From: Liopterus haemorrhoidalis
Taxonomy: Eukaryota > Arthropoda > Insecta > Coleoptera > Dytiscidae
DNA: 64,000 nt
Assembly (NCBI GenBank): GCA_963971575.1
Contig: OZ020611.1
Coordinates: forward strand, 64,699,381 to 64,763,380
Reading direction: 5' to 3'
Shown here: in pieces, positions 52,626-61,740 of the stretch
Position numbering within the stretch: position 1 is the stretch's first letter
Layout: each line of letters begins with the position of its first letter
The notes under the pieces: generated by a model
What the model was told of the DNA's origin: nothing
What the model saw: the letters and a program-made list of their open reading frames with translations, nothing else
Database searches by the model: none
Translations under genes and position numbers: made by a program

Positions 52626-54985
52626 ATTGGTTCGAAATGACTGAAAGACTGCGTGAAGATTTACAGTTCCAGGCTAATGTGTTAAAAAGATTTGAACGTG
52701 ATATCTGTGATATAATTTACAGTAATCTAGTTAGTGTAAAAAATAAGTGTACCTCGCATCGAAAGCCCCAAAATACTGAACTTCGACTACCATGGTTAAA
52801 ATACAGAAAAGTGATAGCAACTTGCAAAGACAGAGATCGTAGTTATTCTAAATTTAAGTTAAGTAATCACATACAGGACTGGAATGATTATAAATTAAAT
52901 CGAAATAAATATCTTCAGGTAAAAAGAAAATACGAAAGTGAATATTATGAACGAAAAATAGACGAAGTTAAAGGTAACCAAAAATTAATATGGGATATGT
53001 TAAAGAACTTTTTGGGAAAAAGTAAAACGTTTGCCAGTAAAAATATTATTTATAATAACATTGAAATGAACAACACGTCGGAAATAGCAAATTGTTTCAA
53101 TACATATTATGTAAATAGTATAGAAGAAATAGTTAATACAATTGACGATAGTAAAATAAGTAAAACAAAAACAGATAACCTCTCGCTCGTTGTAAATTGT
53201 AATATTGCCGAATTTAATAAAATTTCCATAATAGATCTTAAAAACATCATATGGGAACAGACAGACAATAAATCTAGCTGGGATGGAATAAATTTTAAAT
53301 TAATTAAAGAATTATTTCATGTAATAGGATACCCTCTATTAAATTTGGTTAACACTTCATTAAAAAATGGAATTTTACCTGAAAGATTAAAAGAGTCGCA
53401 AGTCATACCGATCCCGAAAATAACAGGCACTAATAAAGTTGAAGAATACAGACCGATAAATATGTTAGTTGGGCTAGAAAAACTAATTGATATAGCTGTT
53501 TACAAACAAATAGTGAAATATGTTAATAGTAATAACTTATTAACTATCTGGCAATCTGGTTTCTGGGAAAACCATTCATGCGAAACAGCGTTACAGCTAA
53601 TTATAAAAAACTGGAAAGAAGCTCTCAATAGTAGCAATAAAATAGGTGCTGTATTTTTAGACCTTAAGCGTGCTTTTGAAACTGTTGATAGACACAGGAT
53701 GCTAAAAAAATTAACACATTTAGGCATTCAAGGCACAGTGTTAAAATGGTTTGAATCATACCTACCAAATAGAACACAAAGAACAAAATATTTAGATTCT
53801 ATGTCGGATAAAATAAATTGTAACCAAGGTGTGCCTCAGGGAAGGGTGTTAGGACCTTTATTATTCATACTGTATATTAATGATTTATCTAACGTAGTTC
53901 AGAAATGCAGGATTAAACTGTTTGCTGATGATGCTTTATTATATTATTGTCATGAAAATGAAGATATTTTAATAGAAAATATAAACTTGGAGCTAAAAAC
54001 TATTAGTGATTGGTTAAATATAAATAAATTAAAGCTAAACTATTCTAAAACCAAATCAATGTACATAACATCTAGGGCAAATAAAGCAAAATTCACAGAA
54101 AGAAATATAAAAATATCAGTAAATGAATACGATATAGATTATGTATCTGAAATAAAATATTTAGGAGTTATAATTGATGAAGAACTCAATTTTAAAAACC
54201 ATTTCGAATATATAACTAAAAAAATTGCAAAAAAAGTTAATTTCTTGAACAGAGTTAGTGTCAATTTAACAACGTGGGCAAAATTAACGTTATATAATTC
54301 GATTGTTTTGCCTCACTATAATTATTGTGGTACAATTTTGTCTATGTGCAATAAAACGCAGTTAGATAAATTACAAAAATTGCAAAACAAGGGCATGCGA
54401 TGTATTTTAAAATGTAACAGGTACACTAGAGTGTCTGATATGTTGAAATGTTTGAATTGGTTAGATGTAAATCAAAACATTAATATTAATCTGCTATGCT
54501 TTGTGTATAAAATTGTAAATAAATTAGTTCCCAGTTACCTGAATGAGAATGTTAGGAAAATTTGTGATGTACATAGTTATAATACTAGAGGTAATGATAA
54601 ACTATGTATTGAGAAACTAACACGAGCGAACACGAAGGGCTTTATCTTTGATGAAGGTTTTGTTAAATTGAATGCATTAAGTCTGGAAGTCAAAAAGGCA
54701 AATAATCTTAGCGAATTTAAAAAAAAAACTTAAGTGTCAATTTCTGTCAGATATGTAGTTAGTTTTTTTTTTATAAAACTGTGATTTAATGTAACAAATT
54801 GTAATGTAATGTATAAAATTGTGAATTTAATTCAATTATTTTTCATATTATATTTGTTGAAAGCATTATTATTATTATTATTGTTATTGTTAACTTGTAA
54901 TTATATTTATTTTTATGTAAAGAGTGTAATATGGTTCTTACTAGCATTAGCTAAATAAATAAACTATTATTATTATATTATTATT
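52626..54985 (+). mobile_element. 5'-truncated Jockey/CR1-like LINE with TTA tail
   Basis: This span holds the polymerase ORF (52637-54733) and about 230 bp of 3' untranslated DNA. It ends AATAAATAAACTATTATTATTATATTATTATT. Another (TTA)n lies within the 3' UTR at about 54868-54885. An A-rich junction with a stop at 52625 precedes the ORF. The endonuclease and ORF1 are absent, as expected when target-primed reverse transcription stops early. Confidence 0.85.
52637..54733 (+). CDS. LINE reverse transcriptase (ORF2, N-terminally truncated)
   Basis: 698 codons without a stop, the longest ORF in the window. Residues 1-130 are the linker after the lost endonuclease (WLKYRKVIATCK, YYERKI). Polymerase motifs then follow in order: VIPIPKITGTNKVEEYRPINML (about 250-275), QSGFWENHSCETAL, GAVFLDLKRAFETVDRHRML with the motif A Asp (about 335), NQGVPQGRVLGPLLFILYINDL (about 395), the catalytic FADDALLYY (about 432), then KLKLNYSKTKSM and YLGVIIDEELNFKNH. 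The C-terminal domain ends VKKANNLSEFKKKT. All polymerase active-site residues are intact, but with no endonuclease it cannot move by itself. It is AT-rich like its surroundings. The ATG is the first after the truncation and may not be used in the cell. Confidence 0.9.
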   Translation: MTERLREDLQFQANVLKRFERDICDIIYSNLVSVKNKCTSHRKPQNTELRLPWLKYRKVIATCKDRDRSYSKFKLSNHIQDWNDYKLNRNKYLQVKRKYESEYYERKIDEVKGNQKLIWDMLKNFLGKSKTFASKNIIYNNIEMNNTSEIANCFNTYYVNSIEEIVNTIDDSKISKTKTDNLSLVVNCNIAEFNKISIIDLKNIIWEQTDNKSSWDGINFKLIKELFHVIGYPLLNLVNTSLKNGILPERLKESQVIPIPKITGTNKVEEYRPINMLVGLEKLIDIAVYKQIVKYVNSNNLLTIWQSGFWENHSCETALQLIIKNWKEALNSSNKIGAVFLDLKRAFETVDRHRMLKKLTHLGIQGTVLKWFESYLPNRTQRTKYLDSMSDKINCNQGVPQGRVLGPLLFILYINDLSNVVQKCRIKLFADDALLYYCHENEDILIENINLELKTISDWLNINKLKLNYSKTKSMYITSRANKAKFTERNIKISVNEYDIDYVSEIKYLGVIIDEELNFKNHFEYITKKIAKKVNFLNRVSVNLTTWAKLTLYNSIVLPHYNYCGTILSMCNKTQLDKLQKLQNKGMRCILKCNRYTRVSDMLKCLNWLDVNQNININLLCFVYKIVNKLVPSYLNENVRKICDVHSYNTRGNDKLCIEKLTRANTKGFIFDEGFVKLNALSLEVKKANNLSEFKKKT

Positions 54986-54989
54986 TCAT

Positions 54990-56100
54990 TGTTTTATTTA
55001 TTTATTACACAATCTGTTCTCGTTTTGCAAAGTAATATCATTGAAGTGTACATTTTCGTTGTTTGCGTGATTTTTTCAATGTAACATGCAACGAATTAAT
55101 TAAATTATTGGCTCAATGTATAATTTATTATTATTAGTATGGAGGTTTTAAAGTATCTTTCGATGCACTGCGATTGCCCGTATGACATCTATTATTTTAG
55201 AATTTTATCCAGAATTAACACTCTGGTTAATAATCCATCTCAGTGGTTGGCTTAAACTTCCCCCAAAAATATGTAGAAGCTATAAAATTTCGAATTCTAA
55301 AATGATCCTAATGGAATTAAAGTAATAGTCCATTGACGTTAGGCGATACAGTTTTTTCACCAGCTAGACTCAATTACTTTGAAAACAGCGATAGTAATAT
55401 ATTCTTGTAAAAAGTCTGTAAGAAAAAAGGTGTTGAAAGTTTAATCAGAAGAACGACTATCTTGGGACCGTTTCCAAATTTTATCGAACTGCTATTAATT
55501 TGAATGCTACCTGTTAAGCTCATTGAAAAAAACGCCTATGGTTCCTCCAGCTTCCAAGCTCCAGGAAGCAACTAACAGATCAATAATTCCATGTTGGTAG
55601 GTCCATTCGCACTCCCCTAACTACATATCTCTCTTCTGCACAGATATCGCTCTTTCTCTAGCTTGTTGTGACGAGCATTTACACAACGACCGTCTACTAG
55701 CTCCAGAGTTTAATTTAAATTAAGTTTTCGATCGAATGTTTAAGGGAAACTTTGGGGTTTAGTTAGAGTACAATAATGTGGATTAAAATATTGCTAAGAA
55801 ACAAGGGTGGAGGAGTTGAATATTTGAATTATTCAAGCAACGTATTTGTTAGATTTCACTTGATTTTCACTTATTAAAGTTGATAAATTGAAGTAATAAT
55901 ATTAGCTTAAATGTTATCGTTTTAAATTTGTTGAATGAATTGAACGATAATGCAATTCGTTAATAAGAATATAAATTTTAATGTTCTATCTGCAGCCTGA
56001 TTTTAAGTGAGATGTAGCTTGAATATACGAAGGCAACTATTATAGATAATTAGGTCGTCAAAGATGAAATTTGTAGAAAAGAAGGCAAACTTGGTTGATA
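54990..56100. other. Non-coding DNA
   Basis: No gene or repeat domain is recognised. Confidence 0.4.
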
Positions 56101-56123
56101 ACTTACAAATATAAGGAATTACT

Positions 56124-56702
56124 TTATTCACCAAAGTATGCACCCATATTGTCTATACACTTTTGCCTTTTAAGCGGCAGGTTGTTCAGGCCGATGGTAT
56201 ATCTGGGTAGATAAAACCCTGGCGGACGAGAGTCAATGAATTCCTGGAAGGCCAGTTTTACAGCACTGTCGGAATTAAACTGTTTTCCTATTAAAAAGTT
56301 GTCCAAATTGCGGAAGAAGTGGTAGTCAGTGGGGTCTAGGTCTGGCGAATATGGATGATGATGAAGAAGTTCCAGCTCCAATTCCTGTAGTTTTGCTACA
56401 GTCATTTGTGCAGTGTGTGGTCTAGCGTTATTATGCAATAAGATAGTAGTCGATCTGTTGACCAAGCTTTAGATCTGTTCTTTAAGCTATTGCATCATTT
56501 CGTCCAGTTGGTTGCAGTATATTAGCCAGGTTTTTTTGTTTGTTTGTTTTTAAGTTACCTGTACGAAATTTGGCGAACCAATTTGATGTTGTCTGCTGCG
56601 TAGTAACACTAGAGCCAAATACGCTATTAATGTTTCGCACGGTCTGTGATGCCGTAGTTCCACGTAAGAACTCATAATAGTGCGAATTTCCAACCGTTCC
56701 AT
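56124..56702 (-). pseudogene. mariner (DD34D) transposase with central deletion
   Basis: The minus strand begins at ATG 56702 with MERLEIRTIMSSYVELR and, after frame changes, VRNINSVFGSSVTTQQTTSNWFAKFRTGNL (helix-turn-helix). It then passes abruptly through YTATNWTK to the open frame ending at 56124: LLHNNARPHTAQMT, LLHHHPYSPDLDPTDYHFFRNL, FLIGKQF and KCIDNMGAYFGE. The second catalytic Asp is Asn (HNN for HDN), and the third (PTDYHFF) is kept. The first Asp region is missing. It is the third mariner here with this type of internal loss. Confidence 0.85.
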
Positions 56703-56936
56703 TTTCAACAAAAATAATTTAAAAAAAAAAGTTTTTGATAATTTTTATAGCATACAATGATTTCTTTAAACAGGCGAGATGTGTAACTTTCCAACAAAAA
56801 AACCAGAACGGTAAAAAATTAAGCCAATGTCAAATAATAAGCTGTTAAGTTGGGAAAATGATTAACTACAAATTTTTTGTTTTTGAAATTAAAAAGTACA
56901 TGGGAAGCACGATTAATTATGTTGGAAAAGTGATTA

Positions 56937-57262
56937 TAGTCCATTCAAACGTTAAAATACAGTATTGCTGTTATGGAAAATGGGAGCGATGTTGCCAAAT
57001 GTTGTAAATGTATCCAATTTTATATTCTTTTGTAGTTAATTCATTGAAACTAAATGGAAAAAATTATCGGAGACTCGTATAACATAAAAAGTAGGTAACA
57101 CGGTACAAATATGGATAACCATTTGTAGAATACCGTGATTTCAGCCGGCAACGTTACCAAGACAGGAAAGGACAGAGACATTGGGAGAGCCCATTAGAGA
57201 GTACGAAAAAAAAAAACTACTTCCTTTGACCTGTACTGCATTCTAACGTTTGAACGGACTAT
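56937..57262. mobile_element. TA-flanked MITE, ~30-bp TIRs
   Basis: The left edge is TATAGTCCATTCAAACGTTAAAATACAGTA. The right edge, reverse-complemented, is TATAGTCCGTTCAAACGTTAGAATGCAGTA, with 27 of 30 bases identical. TA doublets at both edges point to a Tc1/mariner-type target, with TATA making the exact cut ambiguous. The inside (about 265 bp) has no ORF. Confidence 0.88.
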
Positions 57263-57409
57263 AGTTACGTACAGAGCGTTCATAGTTGTTTCAGGTTTTG
57301 ACAACGCATTTTAGTAATATGGCCGTCCAATTTGTATCACCTTATGCATATACTGAGGGCAAATGATCTGTACAAAATAAAAGAAATACAACTAGAAATC
57401 TATTTATTA

Positions 57410-57725
57410 AACATCATATTATGCGGCAGTACAAATTGAGTTTAAAGACAAACTAAAACGTCGTCAACTGCTATGAAAAAGGAATAAGGAAAATATGCGG
57501 CCTAGTTTGTAAACATCTTCATGTTATATGAAGAACTCTCCATATTATTTAATGAGTCAGTGCTTGAGTCAGTAATTAAGCGAATAAGGTTACAATGACA
57601 AGGGCACGTAGAAAAAATAGACAAATGCAACCAAGCCAAACATAAAATATTTTAAAGCTGGATAAGCTGGAGAGGGAAAAGAATGGAGACATGTACTTAG
57701 GTGTTGGCTAGGTTCTGAATGGTCC
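57410..57725 (+). pseudogene. RTE-like LINE C-terminal remnant
   Basis: In changing frames the plus strand reads KGIRKICGLVCK, then a stretch around SVSN.ANK, then KRIRLQ.QGHVEKIDKCNQAKHKIF. The last part matches the R(L)RWxGHVxRM phrase near the C terminus of RTE-type LINE proteins, with TGG changed to TGA. No polymerase is nearby. Confidence 0.55.
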
Positions 57726-57910
57726 GTTATTCCTATTTTATATATAAACAAAACTTTGAACTTTATAACTCCTAAATATTCAACTGTACACTAGAGCAAT
57801 GTTTATCCGTCTTTTTTTTACTAGTGGTCCATTTTTACACTTTATATACCTCTGTGACTTCCTACCCTTTAGAGTACCTTAACTCATTATGTTCTGATTT
57901 TCTTTATTAC

Positions 57911-58678
57911 TGACCGCCAACATATATAAGGGAGGTATTGTGATCATTCCGATTTTGACATTTTAAGCATGATGTCTGCCGGTCTGTCTGTCCGTCCGTC
58001 TGTCCATCTGTCCGTCTGTCCGTCTGTCCGTCTGTCCGTCTGTCCGTCTGTCCGTCTGTCCGTCTGTCCGTCTGTCCGTCTGTCCGTCTGTCCGTCTGTC
58101 CGTCTGTCCGTCTGTCCGTCTGTCCGTCTGTCCGTCTGTCCGTCTGTCCGTCTGTCCGTCTGTCCGTCTGTCCGTCTGTCCGTCTGTCCGTCTGTCCGTC
58201 TGTCCGTCTGTCCGTCTGTCCGTCTGCCCGTCCGTCCGTCCGTCCGTCCGTCCGTCTGTCCGTCTGTCCGTCCGTCCGTCTGTCTGTCTGTCTGTTTGTG
58301 TACACGTGCAGAGCAAATTCGGCTAAAAGGATTTTTATGAAACTGCATATTTAAGCTTTTGACATCAATGGCACGAGTTGACCAACTTTTGGTAAAAATC
58401 GGTTGACTTGGAATGGGAGTTTACTCGTGTCGATTTTAAGATTTTTGCGAATATTTAACAACAGAAAATTTATTTAACAAAAGTTGCTATAAATGCAATA
58501 ATTAATAACTTTTATTTGAGAAGTTTTTTGATAAATCGAAAAATTTCGAAAAATTTTTCTTACTGACATGTTACGTTTCCATGGCCATGATAAATAATAT
58601 CTCTGTTAGAAAATATAAGTTATTTCTACTCTGCTACTAGAATCTATTTTATACAAGTACTTTATGATGGCGGTCGGT
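57911..58678 (+). mobile_element. CTGT-tract repeat family, copy 3 (most complete)
   Basis: This copy has both edges. The left edge is ACTGACCGCCAACATATATAAGGG. The right edge, reverse-complemented, is GGACCGACCGCCATCATAAAGTAC. The shared (A)CYGACCGCCA.CATA suggests short terminal inverted repeats, and so a DNA-type non-autonomous element. The middle carries the octamer array at 57983-58295, then the conserved phrases listed for copies 1 and 2. There is no coding capacity. Confidence 0.85.
57983..58295. repeat. (CCGTCTGT)n octamer array, about 310 bp
   Basis: Near-perfect CCGTCTGT units, more than 30 of them, with CCGT-only and CTGT-only edges. All reading frames stay open, so ORFs of the types RTDGQTDR and CPSVRLSV on both strands are by-products. 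Copies 1 and 2 of the family have much shorter tracts at the same place. Confidence 0.97.
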
Positions 58679-58689
58679 CCTGTGTATTA

Positions 58690-59110
58690 TAACAATGTAC
58701 TGATTGCAAAATTTATATTTTTTATTTATTTTTATTTTTATCGGAGTTATGGTATGTAACCATGTGGGTATGAACAGTTTATTTTCGAAACAACTTTTAA
58801 TTACAAAACAATATTAATATTACACTATATATTACTTACCATTAGAAGAAGCAGAACAAATTATATATAAGTTGACCTGACAATTTTGTACTATCTACGA
58901 ATAATTCCACATGTGCGATTTTGACCTGCATTTTTTTGAATTAAAAATATTTTCCACTAAATGTTCCAAGTGATCTAAATGAATTTTAAAGTTTAGGGTC
59001 TTGACCATAGGTATTAATTTTGACATTATCAAGTTTCTCATTATTTACGCAGTACTCAAACTTCATTATCAATAAGAATATTTTTAATTTGCTGCTTGAC
59101 TACTCTGATA
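58690..59110. other. Non-coding DNA
   Basis: AT-rich, no feature recognised. Confidence 0.4.
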
Positions 59111-59118
59111 TTTTTTAG

Positions 59119-59551
59119 GTGTTAAAGCGTTTCCAAATTAGACGGTTGCTTAGAGATATTGCATTAAATGTACGTCAAGAAATGTGGTTTCTTCAAGACG
59201 GTGCACCCGCACAATTCTGCCGTTTCGTTCGTCAACACTTAAACAATGTATTTGAAGATAAGTGGATTGGTCCTTGGTCCTGTTCCTTGGCCTCACCGGT
59301 CACTAGACTTTTTTTTGTGTGGTCATTTGAAGACCATGGTATAACACCACCGAAATTATGGACCTGGAGGATCTCCGTAATCGGGTGCAAGCAGCAGCGG
59401 CGGTAATTCTACAAGGCATGGGCTTTTTAGCATACGCTGATTTATGGATACGCCGAACAAGACTTTGCATACAACAGCAGGGTGATAACTTCGAACATCT
59501 GCTGCAAAAGTGCTTATCGTTTTCTTTTGATCCCATAAAAATAAAAACTTA
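59119..59551 (+). pseudogene. mariner-like (DD41D-type) transposase, C-terminal half
   Basis: The plus strand reads LRDIALNVRQEMWFLQDGAPAQFCRFVRQHLNNVFEDKWIG. After a frameshift near 59270 come PVPWPHRS, LDFFLCGHLKTMVYNTT and DLEDLRNRVQAAAAVI, ending NFEHLLQKCLSF at 59551. In the related insect enzymes MWFQQDGAPAH holds the second Asp and PLDFFLWGYVK the third, 41 residues on. Here both are present, but some residues between have been lost. The N-terminal half is absent. The similar N-terminal half at 51135-51828 is a separate copy. Confidence 0.8.
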
Positions 59552-59663
59552 AAAAAATAATCTCTTTTATTATAAAACTCTTTTTAAGGTGTTTTAAGGG
59601 GTTTCGCCTTCTTTTGACCTGTAGTATCACCCATTAAGAAAGAAATAAGAAGACCGTAAACAC

Positions 59664-60332
59664 TCTGTATATAAAAGTCAGTTTCTGTTTGTTTGTTTGT
59701 CTGTCCTTTATGCAAATTAATCCGAGGAAGGTTTTAGTGAGAGTTCCAACTTCGTCCATGTCCTCCTAAGGGGCGTTTTTGGGGGAAATCATCATTTTTC
59801 ACTCTCCGTGCAGTTTAAATTGACTACGTAGGCTAAATCTTAAGAGATATATAGATATAATGTAGACAAAAAATGTAGATCTTAACTAGATCTAAAAAAA
59901 GTCCGCGAGAGCGTATACTTATCATGCACCAATATCGTGTGGATAATTTTCTGTTTTTAAACGTAATAGTTTTTGTATTATAAAGTTTGTGGGTGCATAA
60001 CATCGGAGTTTTATAGTGATGTATCAATTATTTTAGAATAATAAATTATACCATTTCACGTAGAATCATAATATATCTAACACTATACATCAAACATTAA
60101 TAATAACGCAGTTATCACAGAGTAAACAGAAGCCCGAAATGCAAAATTGTTGAGAGTTTTAAAGTTTGTCAAACGATGGCAGTGCTAAGTAGTTATTTAT
60201 TCTCCACTCCGTAACGGTAGTTAAAATTACTATACCTACCGTTTTGTATATTTATTTTTATAATCGTTAAGTTCCACTTTTTTGGAATTAATGTAGAGAA
60301 ATGCCGTAGCGAAGCACTGGTAGACTCACTAG
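59664..60332 (+). mobile_element. Helitron-like non-autonomous element
   Basis: The 5' side reads TCTGTATATAAAAGTCAG, then a TGTTTGTTTGTTTGTCTGTCC run. The 3' side reads ATGCCGTAGCGAAGCACTGGTAGACTCACTAG followed by T. Helitrons start with TC, end with CTRR (here CTAG), have a small hairpin just before the end (here imperfect, around GCCGTAGCGAAGCACTGG) and insert before T. No Rep/helicase is encoded. The base before the TC is C rather than A, so the 5' limit is uncertain. Confidence 0.5.
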
Positions 60333-60334
60333 TA

Positions 60335-61682
60335 ATAAATAAAAAGTGTATTGAAATAACGGTGATGTTTTGTTTTTATATTATTTGTTTATTTTAGGTA
60401 CTACTACCTAAAGAGACACATTTCAAAACCAAAAAACAATTGAAATGTTAGTTTTTCATTTAAATAGCCATATTTTTCCTTCACCTGTCAACATAGTTAC
60501 TGTTAAATTTAAACTGTCTAATCCGAGCTGTTAAATTTAATTTTCTTTCATTACAGTAACGTTGAAAGTCCATTTCCATCATCAAAATTCTAATTAATAT
60601 TACCCACCAGAGAAAATACAATTAATTTTAAATTGTATTTTATTTCAACATTTCTATAAACAAAATTTAAGTAAAATCAATCATTGAACTTTTCCTAATT
60701 GAACAAAATACAACTATATTCAAAACTTGGAGTATTGTTGTATAAAAGTAATACTGCTATAAGATTTAGTTTAAAATAAAGTTAGTTTTACAGTTAAATT
60801 CTAATCTGATTGTGAAGTGGAAGAGGTTGAAAAAGTAAATAGCATTTTACTTCGGTGTACGTAATAACATTGCGCGAATGCAATCTCCTCGGGCCATGTG
60901 TGAGTGTGTCTGTGTTCGGATATATGTGTGCAGGAACAGATAGAAAAATTCTAAACTAGTAATACTGGAGGAAATAACGAGTAACAAAGAACTGGATTAT
61001 ACAGCGCAGTATAAACTGTTTAGTTATGTCAAGTTTTCTAAATGAAATTTATTTAATCTGGGTTATGTGAGAAGAGATTTTCCATATAGGATTTAGTTTA
61101 TATAGCCTCTAAAACTGAATGACTATTGCGGAAATATGATAAAGATTTTTATTAAGTTAAAAGAATGAAGTTACTGAATATTTATTCTAGAAACGCACTT
61201 TATTGAACCACTGCTCAGTTAAATGTTTATCTTGAAAATGTGAGAATCTTATGGGAGAACATATAAATGTGTATCTCATAAATTTATTTGTTATATTATT
61301 TCCAACATCAACATTTTTGACTTTTTCGAATTATCGAACTCCTCGATTTAGTCTAAAATCATAATAAAATTACACTCATCAAAATAATCCAAGGATATTC
61401 AATGAAATATCCAATGAAATCAAGAAACGAATAATCAATGTTCAGAGGCATGTAAACAAAGCCGCCGCACGTGCCTCAACCGCTCGTGTACAAACATTGA
61501 CCAGACGGTCCTAGAAACGAACCCAAATCGCGCAGGTGTGTAAACTTTCATCAGTACCTGCGGTTTTGGGATTGATTCAAACAAAGAGGTGGTCCCACAT
61601 ATGCTCGAACATGAGCGACCAACACATACACCACGTATAGTTGTAAGGATACCACATCCTTGCCGAGACTCTATTAACAAAA

Positions 61683-61685
<3 letters not shown>
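60335..61685. other. AT-rich non-coding DNA
   Basis: No gene or transposon domain is recognised. Confidence 0.4.

Positions 61686-61686
<1 letters not shown>

Positions 61687-61738
<52 letters not shown>
61687..61738. repeat. (TA)n microsatellite
   Basis: About 26 TA units. The ORF reading poly-Tyr-Ile across it is a by-product. Confidence 0.96.

Positions 61739-61739
<1 letters not shown>

Positions 61740-61740
<1 letters not shown>

Noticed and set aside
52637..54733. A domesticated host reverse transcriptase
   Set aside because: The 3' UTR with a TTA-type tail and the loss of the 5' part are those of a plain truncated LINE insertion. Nothing points to host use.
57907..58348. Long overlapping ORFs on both strands with RTDGQTDR and CPSVRLSV repeats
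   Set aside because: They only translate the CCGTCTGT octamer array. All frames are open because the unit has no stop, and the two other family copies have different tract lengths.
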